This document shows, in pieces, positions 1-8,657 of a DNA stretch of 64,000 nucleotides. Position 1 is the stretch's first letter. Each line of letters opens with the position of its first letter. Origin of the DNA: Chloroherpeton thalassium ATCC 35110 (GTDB lineage Bacteria > Bacteroidota > Chlorobiia > Chlorobiales > Chloroherpetonaceae); assembly GCF_000020525.1 (NCBI RefSeq), contig NC_011026.1:2152001-2216000 (forward strand). The letters run 5' to 3'. The notes below the pieces were generated by a model that was given only the letters and a program-made list of their open reading frames with translations, ran no database searches and was not told the origin of the DNA. The position numbers and the translations under genes were made by a program.

Positions 1-265
1 CATCCAAAGCGTTTCTCACGTCGCCTTTGAATGTCTTTAAGCTGTATTTGCGAAGTGAGGAAAGAAGCAAAAGTGAAGAAGAAATAAAAAGAATAACTTG
101 CGCCGTAAGACCGATGTCGAGTAACAAAACCAGCAGACTAACAATCCATGCGCCCGCTCCAAAAAAGAGCAGGATAAATGCCGGAACGCCAAATTCTGCG
201 GCAAGAAATCCAACGCCAACAAGAAACCAAATGAAAGCAGGAGAAATGCTAAGAACGCTTTCCAT
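1..265 (-). CDS. NfeD-like membrane protein, partial (C-terminus beyond left edge)
   Basis: An ATG at 265-263 opens a frame that stays open to the window edge (88 codons). It begins MESVLSISPAFIWFLVGVGF and continues with two or three hydrophobic stretches, including a GVPAFILLFFGAGAWIV segment. This is the pattern of NfeD-like/YbbK membrane proteins: a Glu followed by P/A-F-I-L-L-F-F-G-x-G-A. The family usually partners stomatin/QmcA-type proteins, which might lie just outside the window. The C-terminal OB domain is expected beyond base 1. Family call from residue pattern only; function is inferred. Confidence 0.72.
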   Translation of the reverse strand, partial: MESVLSISPAFIWFLVGVGFLAAEFGVPAFILLFFGAGAWIVSLLVLLLDIGLTAQVILFISSSLLLLSSLRKYSLKTFKGDVRNALD

Positions 266-474
266 GTCGATAAAATTAAAGTTGAGCGATATTCCCTTTT
301 AGCAAGTGCACTTAATCGCCGCCGTCGCCACTGCCATCCCCTCCGTCGAAAACGACGCGCTTATTTTTATCATTTCTTGAAAATCACGCAACGCTGATCA
401 ACGCCTTTGTTATACGGCATTCTCGTAACAGGCTCAGAATTTTCTTCAGAAAATGGCCAAGCCGCGTGCTAAGT

Positions 475-3294
475 TTAACTAATATCAGCATTTAGATTTT
501 GCGCCGATCGCATATCATGGGCTTCCATTTTCAGCGGCGGGCATAAAAAAACATGCGCGTCTTCTTCAAAAGCCACAGCCGCATTTTTTAGAATGGAAAT
601 AGGCCGAATTTCTTGAACTTGAACGCCGTTTTCTTGAAGCGCCGCTTTTCCTGAGAGCAGCACCACTGTGTCTTTCACCTGCTGCAGCCGGCCTGTTGGC
701 GGAGCTGTGACTTTTCCGCCCAGCAGCCAACGCTTCAGGCGAACTTGTCCCCAAAAGCGATACGGCTCTTGCGGACGCAAAATGCTCTCGGCGGCGTGCA
801 TTCCTGCCAAATGCCAAAGTTTTTCGCCAATAACCGGAATTTCGTGGATGAGCTTCCGCAAATCCTGTGCAGCAATTTTCAGAATTTGAACCGTGGTTTC
901 GGCTTGCGCAGTGGCGACATGTGTGCCGGCGGTCAAAAATGCCAGCTCGCCGAGCGTGCTGCCGGGACCGAGAATGTCCGACAAGTCTTTTCCGTAAATC
1001 ACGCGCACCGTTCCGCGAACAACGATAATTAGATGATCGCCGGTCTCGCCTTTTGCAATCAGCTGCGTTCCTTGCGTAATCATTTCTTCTTTGGCGGCTT
1101 CCCAAATTTTCTTGAAAGCGCTTTCGTCAATTCCATTCAGCCATGAAATTTGTTTTAAAACCTCGCGCGAATCGGGCAGTTCGATCGATGGCGGGGTGTT
1201 GAAAATGCGTTTCATCCGGCGCTCGACCGCCGCAACCAGCCGCTCTTTTTCAATTTCATTCAACATGCCGCCTTCATACATTTTCTTGATCGAATTTCGC
1301 TCATGATTCAAAATAAGCCGCGCGGCAGTTTTGGTCTCAATGGCCATGGTGATTTCAGGGAAAGTTTCCCGCAATTTTTTAATCGCGCCGAGCGCAATGC
1401 CGCGATTGTAATTCATCTCGACTTGCAAGTTCATCGCGACGGCGTCGTCATGAATGATGCTTTCAAGCGTTTCGCTGATCTCCTCGTGCGCGACCACATA
1501 GCCGCGAGCAATGTCGTAACCGAAGGCCAGCCGGTCGTAGAGTGTGCGGCGAACCATTTTTCCAATGACGGGAAATGATTGAAGTTTGGTTAAAATTGCT
1601 GGAAATTGCCATAAATGCTCAAGTTCTTTCCAGTCGTCCAAGCTGCCTTCGTCGTCGCGATCGAGCGCAATATTAACAGCTTCAGTGAGCCGGCGCACCG
1701 CGCCTTGCCCCAAAACGCCTTCTTCAAATTGCCGCCAATAGCTGCGTTTTTGTGCCTCCAAAATCCGACGCCGCGATTCGGTCAAAATATCCATTTCCTT
1801 CACTTCGCTGACTTCGCCTTTTTCTTTGGGTGTTTTGCGACGCGGCATGTACTCGCGCACGCGCTCCCAATCCGCGCCGGAAAGGAACTTGTTATCTTTG
1901 AGCAGCAAAAAAGTTTGCTCGGTGTCTTCGCGCAACACCTTGATGGCATTATCGAGCAGCAAGGCTTTGGCTGCGGTCACTTTTTGCATCCCAAGCATTT
2001 TAATTAAAGTGCCGGTGGTTGTGCCGTTGATGAGCAAGGTTAAAACCACGATGCCCGCCGTGTGAAACAAAATCTGCCCGCGAATTTCTTCAGGAATCAA
2101 AGCGTTTTGCGAAACCAACAGTCCAAGCGCCAGTCCAACCGCGCCGCGCAACCCGCCCCACCAAAGCACGATGGCTTCATTTTTCGGCAAACCGTAGCCC
2201 GAATGACGCATCATCGGATAAAGTGCGCCGATAACAATCGCGCGCGCCACATGAATGCCGAGGTAAAGCACGCCGAGCAAAAGCCAGTCATGGACTGAAC
2301 CGGCTTGGGCTTGCTCAGCAATCACGACGCCGACAAGAATAAAAATCAGCGTGTTGGCAAAGTAGGCCGTCATTTCCCAAAAATTGTGCAAAAATGCTTC
2401 AACTTCCGGGCTGATGCGCGTCCGACCGATGCCGGCGAGCAAGAGTCCGAGCGCCACAAGTGCCAGCACACCGGAAACATGCAAAAATGATTCGGACACG
2501 TAGAAGGTCAGGTAGGCCGCTGCAACTGTCAGCGTAATTTCCACAAGCGCATCGTTAAAAACGTGGCGGAGCCACCAAATGGTTAGGCCTGCAATAATCA
2601 GTCCTAAAATTGTGCCGCCAAACGCCACCCAAGAGAAGTTTGCCAGCACGCTCATAAAGCCGCTATCGCCACCAACAGCCGTCACTGCGGACAAAAAGAC
2701 CATGAAAACCACAATCGCCGTGCCGTCGTTCAACAGCGATTCGCCTTCAATCAGCGTGGCGAGTTTTTTGCTTGCGCCCAGTTCTTTTAGCAAGGCGACG
2801 ACGGCGACAGGATCGGTGGCGCTCAAAAGTGCGCCGAACATCAAGGCCACACTCCAATTCCAGTTGTAAGGGAAAAGCATCGAAATGCCGCCAAGAATGG
2901 CAGTGCTAAGCAAAAGTCCAGGAACGGCAAGCAAAATTACATTGGTAATCGATCGCTTAAAAACATGCACGTCCATTCCAAAAGCCGCTTCGAAAATGAG
3001 GGTAGGTAGAAAAACGAAAAGAATGAAATGTGGGTCAATCGTTGAGGCCATATTAATGGCTGTGCCAAACTGGCCAAGCACGCCTTCGCCAACAAGCAAG
3101 TGATTGCGCTCAGCTACGCCAAGCCCTAAACCGATGAGTAGCAGTGCAACCGTGTACGGCAGTTTGGTTTTTCTTAAAAAATATCGCGTTGCAGCGCCAA
3201 TCACCAACGAAACAATGAGAAATAGCAGCCCCAGTTGGCCGCTGCTTACGGCATGTTCTGCCGCCTGATGTGCAACTTCTGCGCCATGCTCCAT
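475..3294 (-). CDS. CPA1-family Na+/H+ antiporter with C-terminal cyclic-nucleotide-binding domain
   Basis: 939 residues. The first ~430 residues are a multi-spanning NhaP/SOS1-type exchanger with the CPA1 signatures ATDPVAVVALL and EGESLLNDGTA, whose Asp residues are expected in cation transport. A long cytoplasmic helical region follows. A cyclic-nucleotide-binding domain then spans about residues 725-830 (GDHLIIVVRGTVRVIYG, then GPGSTLGELAFL, the phosphate-binding-cassette region). About 110 more residues follow without recognised domain. The architecture resembles plant SOS1 and long bacterial NhaP proteins. The product should sit in the inner membrane and exchange Na+ (or K+) for H+. Gating by a cyclic nucleotide is inferred: the cassette has GELAFL but no obvious RxA(S/T) Arg-Ala pair (it reads AGTHVATAQ), so cNMP binding may be weak or lost. 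Confidence 0.9.
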   Translation of the reverse strand: MEHGAEVAHQAAEHAVSSGQLGLLFLIVSLVIGAATRYFLRKTKLPYTVALLLIGLGLGVAERNHLLVGEGVLGQFGTAINMASTIDPHFILFVFLPTLIFEAAFGMDVHVFKRSITNVILLAVPGLLLSTAILGGISMLFPYNWNWSVALMFGALLSATDPVAVVALLKELGASKKLATLIEGESLLNDGTAIVVFMVFLSAVTAVGGDSGFMSVLANFSWVAFGGTILGLIIAGLTIWWLRHVFNDALVEITLTVAAAYLTFYVSESFLHVSGVLALVALGLLLAGIGRTRISPEVEAFLHNFWEMTAYFANTLIFILVGVVIAEQAQAGSVHDWLLLGVLYLGIHVARAIVIGALYPMMRHSGYGLPKNEAIVLWWGGLRGAVGLALGLLVSQNALIPEEIRGQILFHTAGIVVLTLLINGTTTGTLIKMLGMQKVTAAKALLLDNAIKVLREDTEQTFLLLKDNKFLSGADWERVREYMPRRKTPKEKGEVSEVKEMDILTESRRRILEAQKRSYWRQFEEGVLGQGAVRRLTEAVNIALDRDDEGSLDDWKELEHLWQFPAILTKLQSFPVIGKMVRRTLYDRLAFGYDIARGYVVAHEEISETLESIIHDDAVAMNLQVEMNYNRGIALGAIKKLRETFPEITMAIETKTAARLILNHERNSIKKMYEGGMLNEIEKERLVAAVERRMKRIFNTPPSIELPDSREVLKQISWLNGIDESAFKKIWEAAKEEMITQGTQLIAKGETGDHLIIVVRGTVRVIYGKDLSDILGPGSTLGELAFLTAGTHVATAQAETTVQILKIAAQDLRKLIHEIPVIGEKLWHLAGMHAAESILRPQEPYRFWGQVRLKRWLLGGKVTAPPTGRLQQVKDTVVLLSGKAALQENGVQVQEIRPISILKNAAVAFEEDAHVFLCPPLKMEAHDMRSAQNLNADIS

Positions 3295-3512
3295 ATTTCC
3301 CCCTTTTGGAAGTTAGTTGGTAAGAACATGATGGGGTGACGAGAGCCTTCCTTTTTTTCGCCAAATCCGTTGCGCTATTTCAATCAATCAACGTGTCTCG
3401 TTACCGATAATGTCTATTGACAATACTCAAAGCCGTCGTGCAATTCCTGAAAAAACATGGTCTGCCACAAACAAATTGACGGCTCTTTTGCTTGAATTTT
3501 ATGTCTTTAGAA

Positions 3513-3559
3513 AAATCATCCTTACATTGTTCTTGTTAAACAATTTGTAAGGATGATTT
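3513..3559. repeat. Long perfect hairpin upstream of the SDR gene
   Basis: Arms AAATCATCCTTACA (3513-3526) and TGTAAGGATGATTT (3546-3559) are perfectly complementary over 14 bp. Inside them TTGTT (3527-3531) pairs with AACAA (3539-3543) around a 7-nt loop, with only a TT bulge. No T-tract follows, so it is not an obvious terminator. It ends 48 nt before the SDR start and lies between two divergent genes, so an operator or leader structure is possible. Confidence 0.75.
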
Positions 3560-3607
3560 CAATATACATTGACTTTTTGAGCTTTAAAACGGGTTATCAT
3601 TTCTTTT

Positions 3608-4348
3608 ATGAAGCGAGACGCCACCCAAAAAGTATGTTTTATTACCGGCGCGTCCGGTCGGCTTGGCCGTGAAATCGCCATTTCTTTAGCCGGCAGAGGC
3701 TACGCGATTTGCTTTACGTATTTCTCCTCCGAAGAACGCGCCCAAGATACTCTCGACGAACTTCAGCGAATTTCTCCATCTTCTACCATGATTTACTGCG
3801 ATGTGGCAAAGGTAGAGTCGATTCAGAAGGCGTTCGAGTTTTTTCGCACGCAATACAGCCGATTAGATCTGGCCATCACCAACGCATCGAATTTTTTTCC
3901 GACGCTGCTTCCCAATATTGCCGAAAAAGATTGGGACAACTTGGTCAACACCAATTTGAAAGGAACTTTTTTTACGATGCAAGAAGCCGTGAAAATCATG
4001 CAGGCGCAGGATTTTACATCGCGCATCATTACCATTACGGATATTTCGGCGGAGCTTGTTTGGCGGCGGTTTGCGCCATACACGGTTTCAAAAAGCGGCA
4101 TTCAGCACCTAACAAAGATTTTTGCAAAGGAATTTGCGCCAAAGATTTTGGTCAATTCGATTGCGCCCGGCACGTTGCTGTTAAATCCCGATCGCGATAC
4201 GGCCTACGAGGCTGAGATTTTAAAGAAAATCCCACTTCAAAAATTTGGCTCACCGAACGACATTGTCCAAGCGGTTATGTTTCTCGTTGATTCGGAATAC
4301 ATCACGGGCGAAATTCTGAGGATCGATGGAGGCAGACGGCTATACTAA
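3608..4348 (+). CDS. Short-chain dehydrogenase/reductase (SDR family)
   Basis: 246 residues, a classical SDR length. The N-terminal Rossmann motif is TGASGRLG (TGxxxGxG). The NNAG-type position reads TNAS. The active site is Ser in ITDIS followed by YTVSK (YxxxK). The C-terminus ITGEILRIDGGRRLY matches the usual TGxxxxVDGG ending. TNAS in place of NNAG and overall similarity in style to FolM/pteridine reductases suggest an NADPH-dependent reductase, possibly of dihydromonapterin or another pterin, but the substrate cannot be read from sequence. It stands alone and is divergent from the antiporter gene. Confidence 0.88.
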   Translation: MKRDATQKVCFITGASGRLGREIAISLAGRGYAICFTYFSSEERAQDTLDELQRISPSSTMIYCDVAKVESIQKAFEFFRTQYSRLDLAITNASNFFPTLLPNIAEKDWDNLVNTNLKGTFFTMQEAVKIMQAQDFTSRIITITDISAELVWRRFAPYTVSKSGIQHLTKIFAKEFAPKILVNSIAPGTLLLNPDRDTAYEAEILKKIPLQKFGSPNDIVQAVMFLVDSEYITGEILRIDGGRRLY

Positions 4349-4450
4349 GCGCTTTCTATCAAAATTGAGGAAAAGCATGAGCGATACGAAGATGAAGCAC
4401 CGAGCTTCATCCTCGCGCTGATAAAAAGCAATACCTGCATCGGCGCAGGG

Positions 4451-5344
4451 TTAAAATGTCTTGGTTAAAATGTCTCGCTCGCTGGAGAGGTGTCGATAGC
4501 GAATTTTATTTTTTGAAACAGATGCATAAGCAATTTTCGGTGCACCTAACGCTTCATTTTCGATGACTTTCTTGATAAATTCCTCGACGCCATCTTGATA
4601 CTGGCCAGTGGGTCTTGAAAAATGAATCAGGTAGCAATTTTTAATCCCGCTATGTTTTAGCTTCTCGTAGTTGTCTTGCAAGCGATCAATGCCATAGTCC
4701 AGGCCAGCTTCAATTGCAACGGTTGGCGTAAGCTGTCCCTCACGAAATTGGCGTAAGCTAATAGGCTGTTCTGCTTTTTTTGGCGGACGAAGAATCGCCA
4801 CATCAAAATATCCTTTCACGCTTTTGCCTGGGCGCATGGTGAGTTCTGGCCAGTTTTGATGGACCACGCCTGTGGTGCAGCAGCCCAAGTCGATAAATTG
4901 ATGAAGCAACTGGCAGTCCATCAAGTAATCGTACAGTTCGCCATGCAAAGAATGCTCCACGCGATGCAAATACGGCAGTTCCAAAAACGTATAAAGCACT
5001 TTATTAATGGCTTTTTCCACATCAGGAATAATATTCTGTGTCCAAAGCGGGTCGTGAGGAATAATGCTACGAAAAACATTGGGCTTCACCATCGAGATAT
5101 CGTTTTGCAACTCAAACTCAGCTTTATGTTTTTCTTTAAGCAAAATAACCATATCATCAAGTGACGATAATATTTCATTATCAAAAAAAGATTCATTGAT
5201 GAAAAGTGCGGGGTTGGTAACCCGGAGCTTCGGGTCAAAATTCCCTTCATCTCCGTTTTCTACATAAACGTTGATGGTTTGCGTTTTTTCCCCGGTCACA
5301 ACCTTAATTTTGTGCCCTTCAATAACGCCAAAAAACCTTTTCAT
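4451..5344 (-). CDS. Hypothetical protein, possible restriction-fold (PD-(D/E)XK-like) domain
   Basis: 297 residues, no signal peptide or membrane segment. I do not recognise the family. The second half has a spacing reminiscent of restriction-endonuclease-like folds: Glu136 (HGELYDYLMD), Asp181 at a strand (GYFDVAIL) and Glu212 at a hydrophobic strand (TVAIEAGLDYG). The expected Lys two residues after Glu212 is a Gly, with Lys228/Lys230 further on. A strand-like NCYLIHFSRP follows. The nuclease idea is weak. It is convergent with the SDR gene and divergent from the hydrolase gene downstream. Confidence 0.6.
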   Translation of the reverse strand: MKRFFGVIEGHKIKVVTGEKTQTINVYVENGDEGNFDPKLRVTNPALFINESFFDNEILSSLDDMVILLKEKHKAEFELQNDISMVKPNVFRSIIPHDPLWTQNIIPDVEKAINKVLYTFLELPYLHRVEHSLHGELYDYLMDCQLLHQFIDLGCCTTGVVHQNWPELTMRPGKSVKGYFDVAILRPPKKAEQPISLRQFREGQLTPTVAIEAGLDYGIDRLQDNYEKLKHSGIKNCYLIHFSRPTGQYQDGVEEFIKKVIENEALGAPKIAYASVSKNKIRYRHLSSERDILTKTF

Positions 5345-5568
5345 AGCACCCTGTTTTACTGTTTAGCGGCAACTCGCCAATATCTAATTTAAAACCTCTC
5401 AAAGGTAAATATTTTTTTGATGAAGAAAGTGCTCATATCAAAAATGAGGATAAAAAAGCTGTTGGCTTTTAGATCGCCAGATCAAAGCCGTTCTATTTGC
5501 TTGGAAATAAAGCTTACATTGTTATAAATTTTCTTGAAAAAACAACGCCGCCTGTGAGAACGCTTACG

Positions 5569-6378
5569 ATGATTTTGTTCATACCTGGATTGCTATATGT
5601 GATGGTTCTGATTTACATGTATGCCTTTCAACGCCGATTGGTTTATTTGCCGGAAAAACGGCTCAACGCATTTCCCGACAAGCTTGGGCTTCCGTATGAA
5701 TCTCTGTGTTTAACAACAGCCGATAAATTAAAAATACACGGCTGGTTTATTCCGGCTGAGCGCGAACGCGCGGTAGTGCTATTTTTTCATGGCAATGCGG
5801 GCAACATGTCGGATCGGCTTGAGTCCATTGCCCTGTTTCATCAGTTGGCGCTCAGTGTTCTCATCATCGATTATCGTGGTTTTGGTGAAAGCCAAGGTCG
5901 CCCATCTGAAGCTGGCACATATCTTGATGCAGATGCGGCTTGGCGATTTCTTACCGAAACGAAAAAGTATTCCCCGAATCAAATCATCGTGCTTGGACGC
6001 TCGCTTGGCGGTGGCATTGCATCGTGGCTGGCAACAACCTACAAGCCGCGGGCTTTAATTTTAGAAGCAACTTTTACTTCAATTCCTGATGTTGGGAAAG
6101 CTGTTTATCCGTTTCTTCCTATTCAGATGTTAGCTCGCATTCATTATAATAGCCTTCAGAGAATGAAATCGCTCAGCATTCCTCTTTTGGTTGTTCATAG
6201 TCGAGAAGATGAGGTGATTCCATTTGAGCATGGGCAGCAACTCTTCGCTGCTGCGAATGGACCAAAAACTTTTTTGGAAATTTGTTGCAGCCATAGTGGG
6301 GGATTTTTGCGTTCCGAAAATTACAAGCCGAACTTAGATGCGTTTATCACAAAAGTTTTGTCGGAAAAAACAGATTAG
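5569..6378 (+). CDS. Membrane-anchored alpha/beta hydrolase (ABHD/BEM46-like)
   Basis: 269 residues from the ATG at 5569; a TTG at 5497 would add 24 residues without a hydrophobic start, so the ATG is preferred. A single N-terminal hydrophobic helix (ILFIPGLLYVMVLIYMYAF) precedes the motif QRRLVYLPEKR typical of BEM46/ABHD13-like hydrolases. The oxyanion-hole motif is FFHGNAGN, the nucleophile elbow is GRSLGGG (GxSxGG), the acid is Asp in HSREDEVIP and the His is in CSHSGG. The active domain should be a serine hydrolase; the substrate is unknown. Convergent with the next gene, 15 bp apart. Confidence 0.88.
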   Translation: MILFIPGLLYVMVLIYMYAFQRRLVYLPEKRLNAFPDKLGLPYESLCLTTADKLKIHGWFIPAERERAVVLFFHGNAGNMSDRLESIALFHQLALSVLIIDYRGFGESQGRPSEAGTYLDADAAWRFLTETKKYSPNQIIVLGRSLGGGIASWLATTYKPRALILEATFTSIPDVGKAVYPFLPIQMLARIHYNSLQRMKSLSIPLLVVHSREDEVIPFEHGQQLFAAANGPKTFLEICCSHSGGFLRSENYKPNLDAFITKVLSEKTD

Positions 6379-6393
6379 GTAATTGCGGGTTGC

Positions 6394-6906
6394 TTAGTGA
6401 ACCTTTTTATCGTTGTGATGGTTGCTTTCGCAAAATCCTTGTTCTGAGTCTTGCGTTAGGCCTTTTTCCTGTTTAGATAAAAGTTCTTTGTCGTAGGCCA
6501 GCATTTTATTGACGGCGTCATATTCAAGAATGTAGGCCATAATGGTGTTTTTCACCGATTCAAAATCCGGTTCAACTTCTTTGTAATTTTTGCAACTAAA
6601 CTGAGAATTTGGACAGAAGGTCTCAAGGAAGTAGCCAATATAAGGTTCGTCGTCGTCGTTTTCATTCACACGATATGCTTCGCGAATTTCAAGTCCATAA
6701 CTTAAGACATAGTGATTTTCCCGGTCAAACACGGCGAAAGCATAAAGAATTGGCTTTTCATCAAGATGATTTTCTTTGAGCTCAGCAGAAGAAATAGGAC
6801 TGCAGTAGGCATCAATAAAGTAGGTTTCTGTCTCGATTTCCTCAACCTTGACCAAGCGTTCCCAGCGCGGGCTATTTTGTTGTGTAGCACTCATACTATG
6901 TAACAA
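6394..6906 (-). CDS. Hypothetical acidic protein
   Basis: 170 residues, or 166 from the Met at 6894 (MSATQQNSPRWERLV). No signal peptide, membrane helix or motif I recognise. It is strongly acidic in the middle (VNENDDDEPYIGYF) and ends with a His/Lys-rich tail (SNHHNDKKVH). The body alternates short beta-like strands (ILYAFAVFDRENHYVLSYGLEI) with a helical C-terminal third. Coding is supported by a long frame with normal amino-acid composition and its convergent placement against the hydrolase gene. Function unknown. Confidence 0.65.
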   Translation of the reverse strand: MLHSMSATQQNSPRWERLVKVEEIETETYFIDAYCSPISSAELKENHLDEKPILYAFAVFDRENHYVLSYGLEIREAYRVNENDDDEPYIGYFLETFCPNSQFSCKNYKEVEPDFESVKNTIMAYILEYDAVNKMLAYDKELLSKQEKGLTQDSEQGFCESNHHNDKKVH

Positions 6907-7141
6907 GTTTCTCTCTAAGAAGCCGTAGGATTTGACTATCTACAAACCAGCGACTCAATAAATTCGTTTTTTCTCATGAAAAACCAAGCGAAAAGGATTT
7001 TTCGCCATTGAATATACGTTTCAAATATAATGTCGCAACTTTTTGGCATTAAGTTTTTTCTAATTTTAAAAGAAAAAATCCGCGAAATTCTATTGGTAGT
7101 TAGGCAAAGAAATACTAAATTACAAATCTCCTTGAAATGAG

Positions 7142-7227
7142 GCCGAAGTGGCGGAATTGGTAGACGCACAGGACTTAAAATCCTGTGTCCAGAATTGGAC
7201 GTGCGGGTTCGAGTCCCGCCTTCGGTA
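7142..7227 (+). tRNA. tRNA-Leu (anticodon TAA)
   Basis: 86 nt. Acceptor arm GCCGAAG (7142-7148) pairs with CTTCGGT, with a G-T pair at 1-72. The D-arm is GCGGAATTGGTAGACGC. The anticodon stem-loop is CAGGA-CTTAAAA-TCCTG with anticodon TAA. A class-II long variable arm (TCC..GGA) follows, then the T-arm GGGTTCGAGTCCC. The CCA end is not fully encoded (ACCC follows). Class-II structure and anticodon agree on leucine. Confidence 0.96.
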
Positions 7228-7405
7228 CCCTTTCTTTATCTAAAAAATACACTTTCCCGATATAAAAAATTAAACAGAATTTAATCAAGACTGGCTTTAT
7301 TGTTCGTTGCTGAGTGGGTTATTTTCTGGTATAAGTTTTGATAGGATTTTCTCGGAATAGGGCGATTTTATGCCGAACGCCAGGAAAAGACAGAACAGCA
7401 GCATT

Positions 7406-7422
7406 TCTGACAATGTGTCAGA
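7406..7422. promoter_or_regulatory. Inverted repeat, candidate enhancer site for the hrcA promoter
   Basis: Perfect 7-bp arms TCTGACA / TGTCAGA separated by ATG. It lies about 85-100 bp upstream of the -24 element at 7507, where activators of sigma-54 polymerase usually bind. A partial copy (CTGTCAG) overlaps the promoter at 7500-7506. Role is inferred. The rest of the 318-bp spacer 7228-7545 holds no convincing gene. Confidence 0.5.
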
Positions 7423-7506
7423 CAAGCGCCGAATAGGCAATGCGAACAGGGTGGTTTTATTTTTTAATTTCAGACAAAATTTCGCTATTCTAAGAAATTC
7501 TGTCAG

Positions 7507-7522
7507 TGGCACACTCTTTGCA
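7507..7522 (+). promoter_or_regulatory. Sigma-54 (-24/-12) promoter upstream of hrcA
   Basis: TGGCACACTCTTTGCA matches the sigma-54 consensus TGGCAcR-N4-TTGCA at every conserved position, with GG and GC separated by exactly 10 bp. The predicted start of transcription is about 12 nt after the GC (near 7533), only 13 nt before the hrcA start codon. No CIRCE inverted repeat (TTAGCACTC-N9-GAGTGCTAA) is visible here. Confidence 0.75.
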
Positions 7523-7545
7523 ATGAACTATGTGATTGTAAGTTA

Positions 7546-8619
7546 ATGATGTCATCTCGTGAGTTAACCGAGCGTGAAAAAGAGATTCTGGGGCTCATCA
7601 TCCAAAATTTCATTCTAACGGCCAGTCCTGTTGGATCTCGTTATTTGGCAAAGCATTCCGATTTGGGGCTCTCCGATGCGACCATCAGGAATGTAATGGC
7701 GGATTTGGAGGAAAGAGGCTTTATTGCACAGCCTCATACCTCAGCTGGAAGACTGCCAACCGATAAAGGCTATCGGTTCTATGTAGATACAATTATGATG
7801 GTTAGGTCGCTCTCGCAGCCAGAACGGCGTAAAATAGATCGGGATATTGAAAATATCGTTAAAACGGCAAAAGGTGAATCCAGCGAATTGCTAAGGGAAA
7901 CTTCCAGAATTTTGGGAAAGCTTTCTCAGCAGCTGGGTTTTGTTCTATCGCCAAAACTGAGCGCCGGCGTTTTTGAAAAGTTGGACATTGTTTCGCTTTC
8001 GTCCAACAAAATCATGGTGGTTCTGTCCATTCGCTCGGGTTTTGTCAAAACCATTATGCTTGAAGTCAAAAGCCTGGTGATGCAAGAGAAGATCGATGAG
8101 TTGGTCTCGAATCTCAATGAGCGGCTTTCCGGCTTAACATTGGAGCAAATCAAATATACGTTCAAAGAACGCGTAGCGGGTTTTGATGATGAAACCGGCT
8201 TGCTTCGCGTGTTCATTGATTCCGCTGAGCGCATGTTTACGGATGTGCCTGATATGGATCGGTTGCATATTTCGGGAACGGAAAACATTATCGGGCAGCC
8301 GGAGTTTGGGCAGCCGGAAAAAATTCGTGGCATCGTGGAAATGACGCAAAATGAAAACGTGATTGTGCATTTGGTTGAAGATGCGCATCAGGAAAATTAC
8401 TTAGCTTCGATCAAAGACGGCGTCAAAATTATCATCGGAAAGGAAAATCGCGATAGCAAGATAAACGATTGTAGCATTGTGACCGCGCAATACGAAGTTG
8501 GTGATGTGCTGGGTACAATCGGGGTGATAGGGCCAACACGAATGGATTATGCAAAAGTGATTCGCGTGATTGACTACATCGCCAAACGGCTTTCAGATAA
8601 ATTAACCACGCTTCATTAA
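7546..8619 (+). CDS. hrcA: Heat-inducible transcription repressor HrcA
   Basis: 357 residues, the usual HrcA length; tandem ATGs at 7546 and 7549 make the exact start ambiguous by one residue. The N-terminal winged helix (ELTEREKEILGLIIQNF, then GSRYLAKHSDLGLSDATIRNVMADLEERGFI) and the adjoining HTSAGRLPTDKGYRFYVD are family signatures. A GAF-like domain follows, and the C-terminal PTRMDYAKVIRVIDYIAKRLS closes the protein. HrcA represses chaperone operons by binding CIRCE and needs GroEL for activity. It is first in an hrcA-grpE-dnaJ operon. CIRCE is not seen upstream, so autoregulation is not evident and its targets may lie elsewhere (e.g. groESL). Confidence 0.97.
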   Translation: MMSSRELTEREKEILGLIIQNFILTASPVGSRYLAKHSDLGLSDATIRNVMADLEERGFIAQPHTSAGRLPTDKGYRFYVDTIMMVRSLSQPERRKIDRDIENIVKTAKGESSELLRETSRILGKLSQQLGFVLSPKLSAGVFEKLDIVSLSSNKIMVVLSIRSGFVKTIMLEVKSLVMQEKIDELVSNLNERLSGLTLEQIKYTFKERVAGFDDETGLLRVFIDSAERMFTDVPDMDRLHISGTENIIGQPEFGQPEKIRGIVEMTQNENVIVHLVEDAHQENYLASIKDGVKIIIGKENRDSKINDCSIVTAQYEVGDVLGTIGVIGPTRMDYAKVIRVIDYIAKRLSDKLTTLH

Positions 8620-8657
8620 TTTTTTGATTAACAAGAAAACATCTGAAAAAGGAAACT

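Noticed and set aside
6936-7169. 77-codon minus-strand frame overlapping the tRNA-Leu gene
   Set aside because: It runs into the tRNA gene in antisense and has no ribosome site.
7297-7512. 71-codon minus-strand frame between tRNA-Leu and hrcA
   Set aside because: It overlaps the sigma-54 promoter and candidate enhancer, has no ribosome site and no family match.
7228-7545. CIRCE element expected upstream of hrcA
   Set aside because: No TTAGCACTC/GAGTGCTAA dyad is visible; only an unrelated TCTGACA dyad was found.
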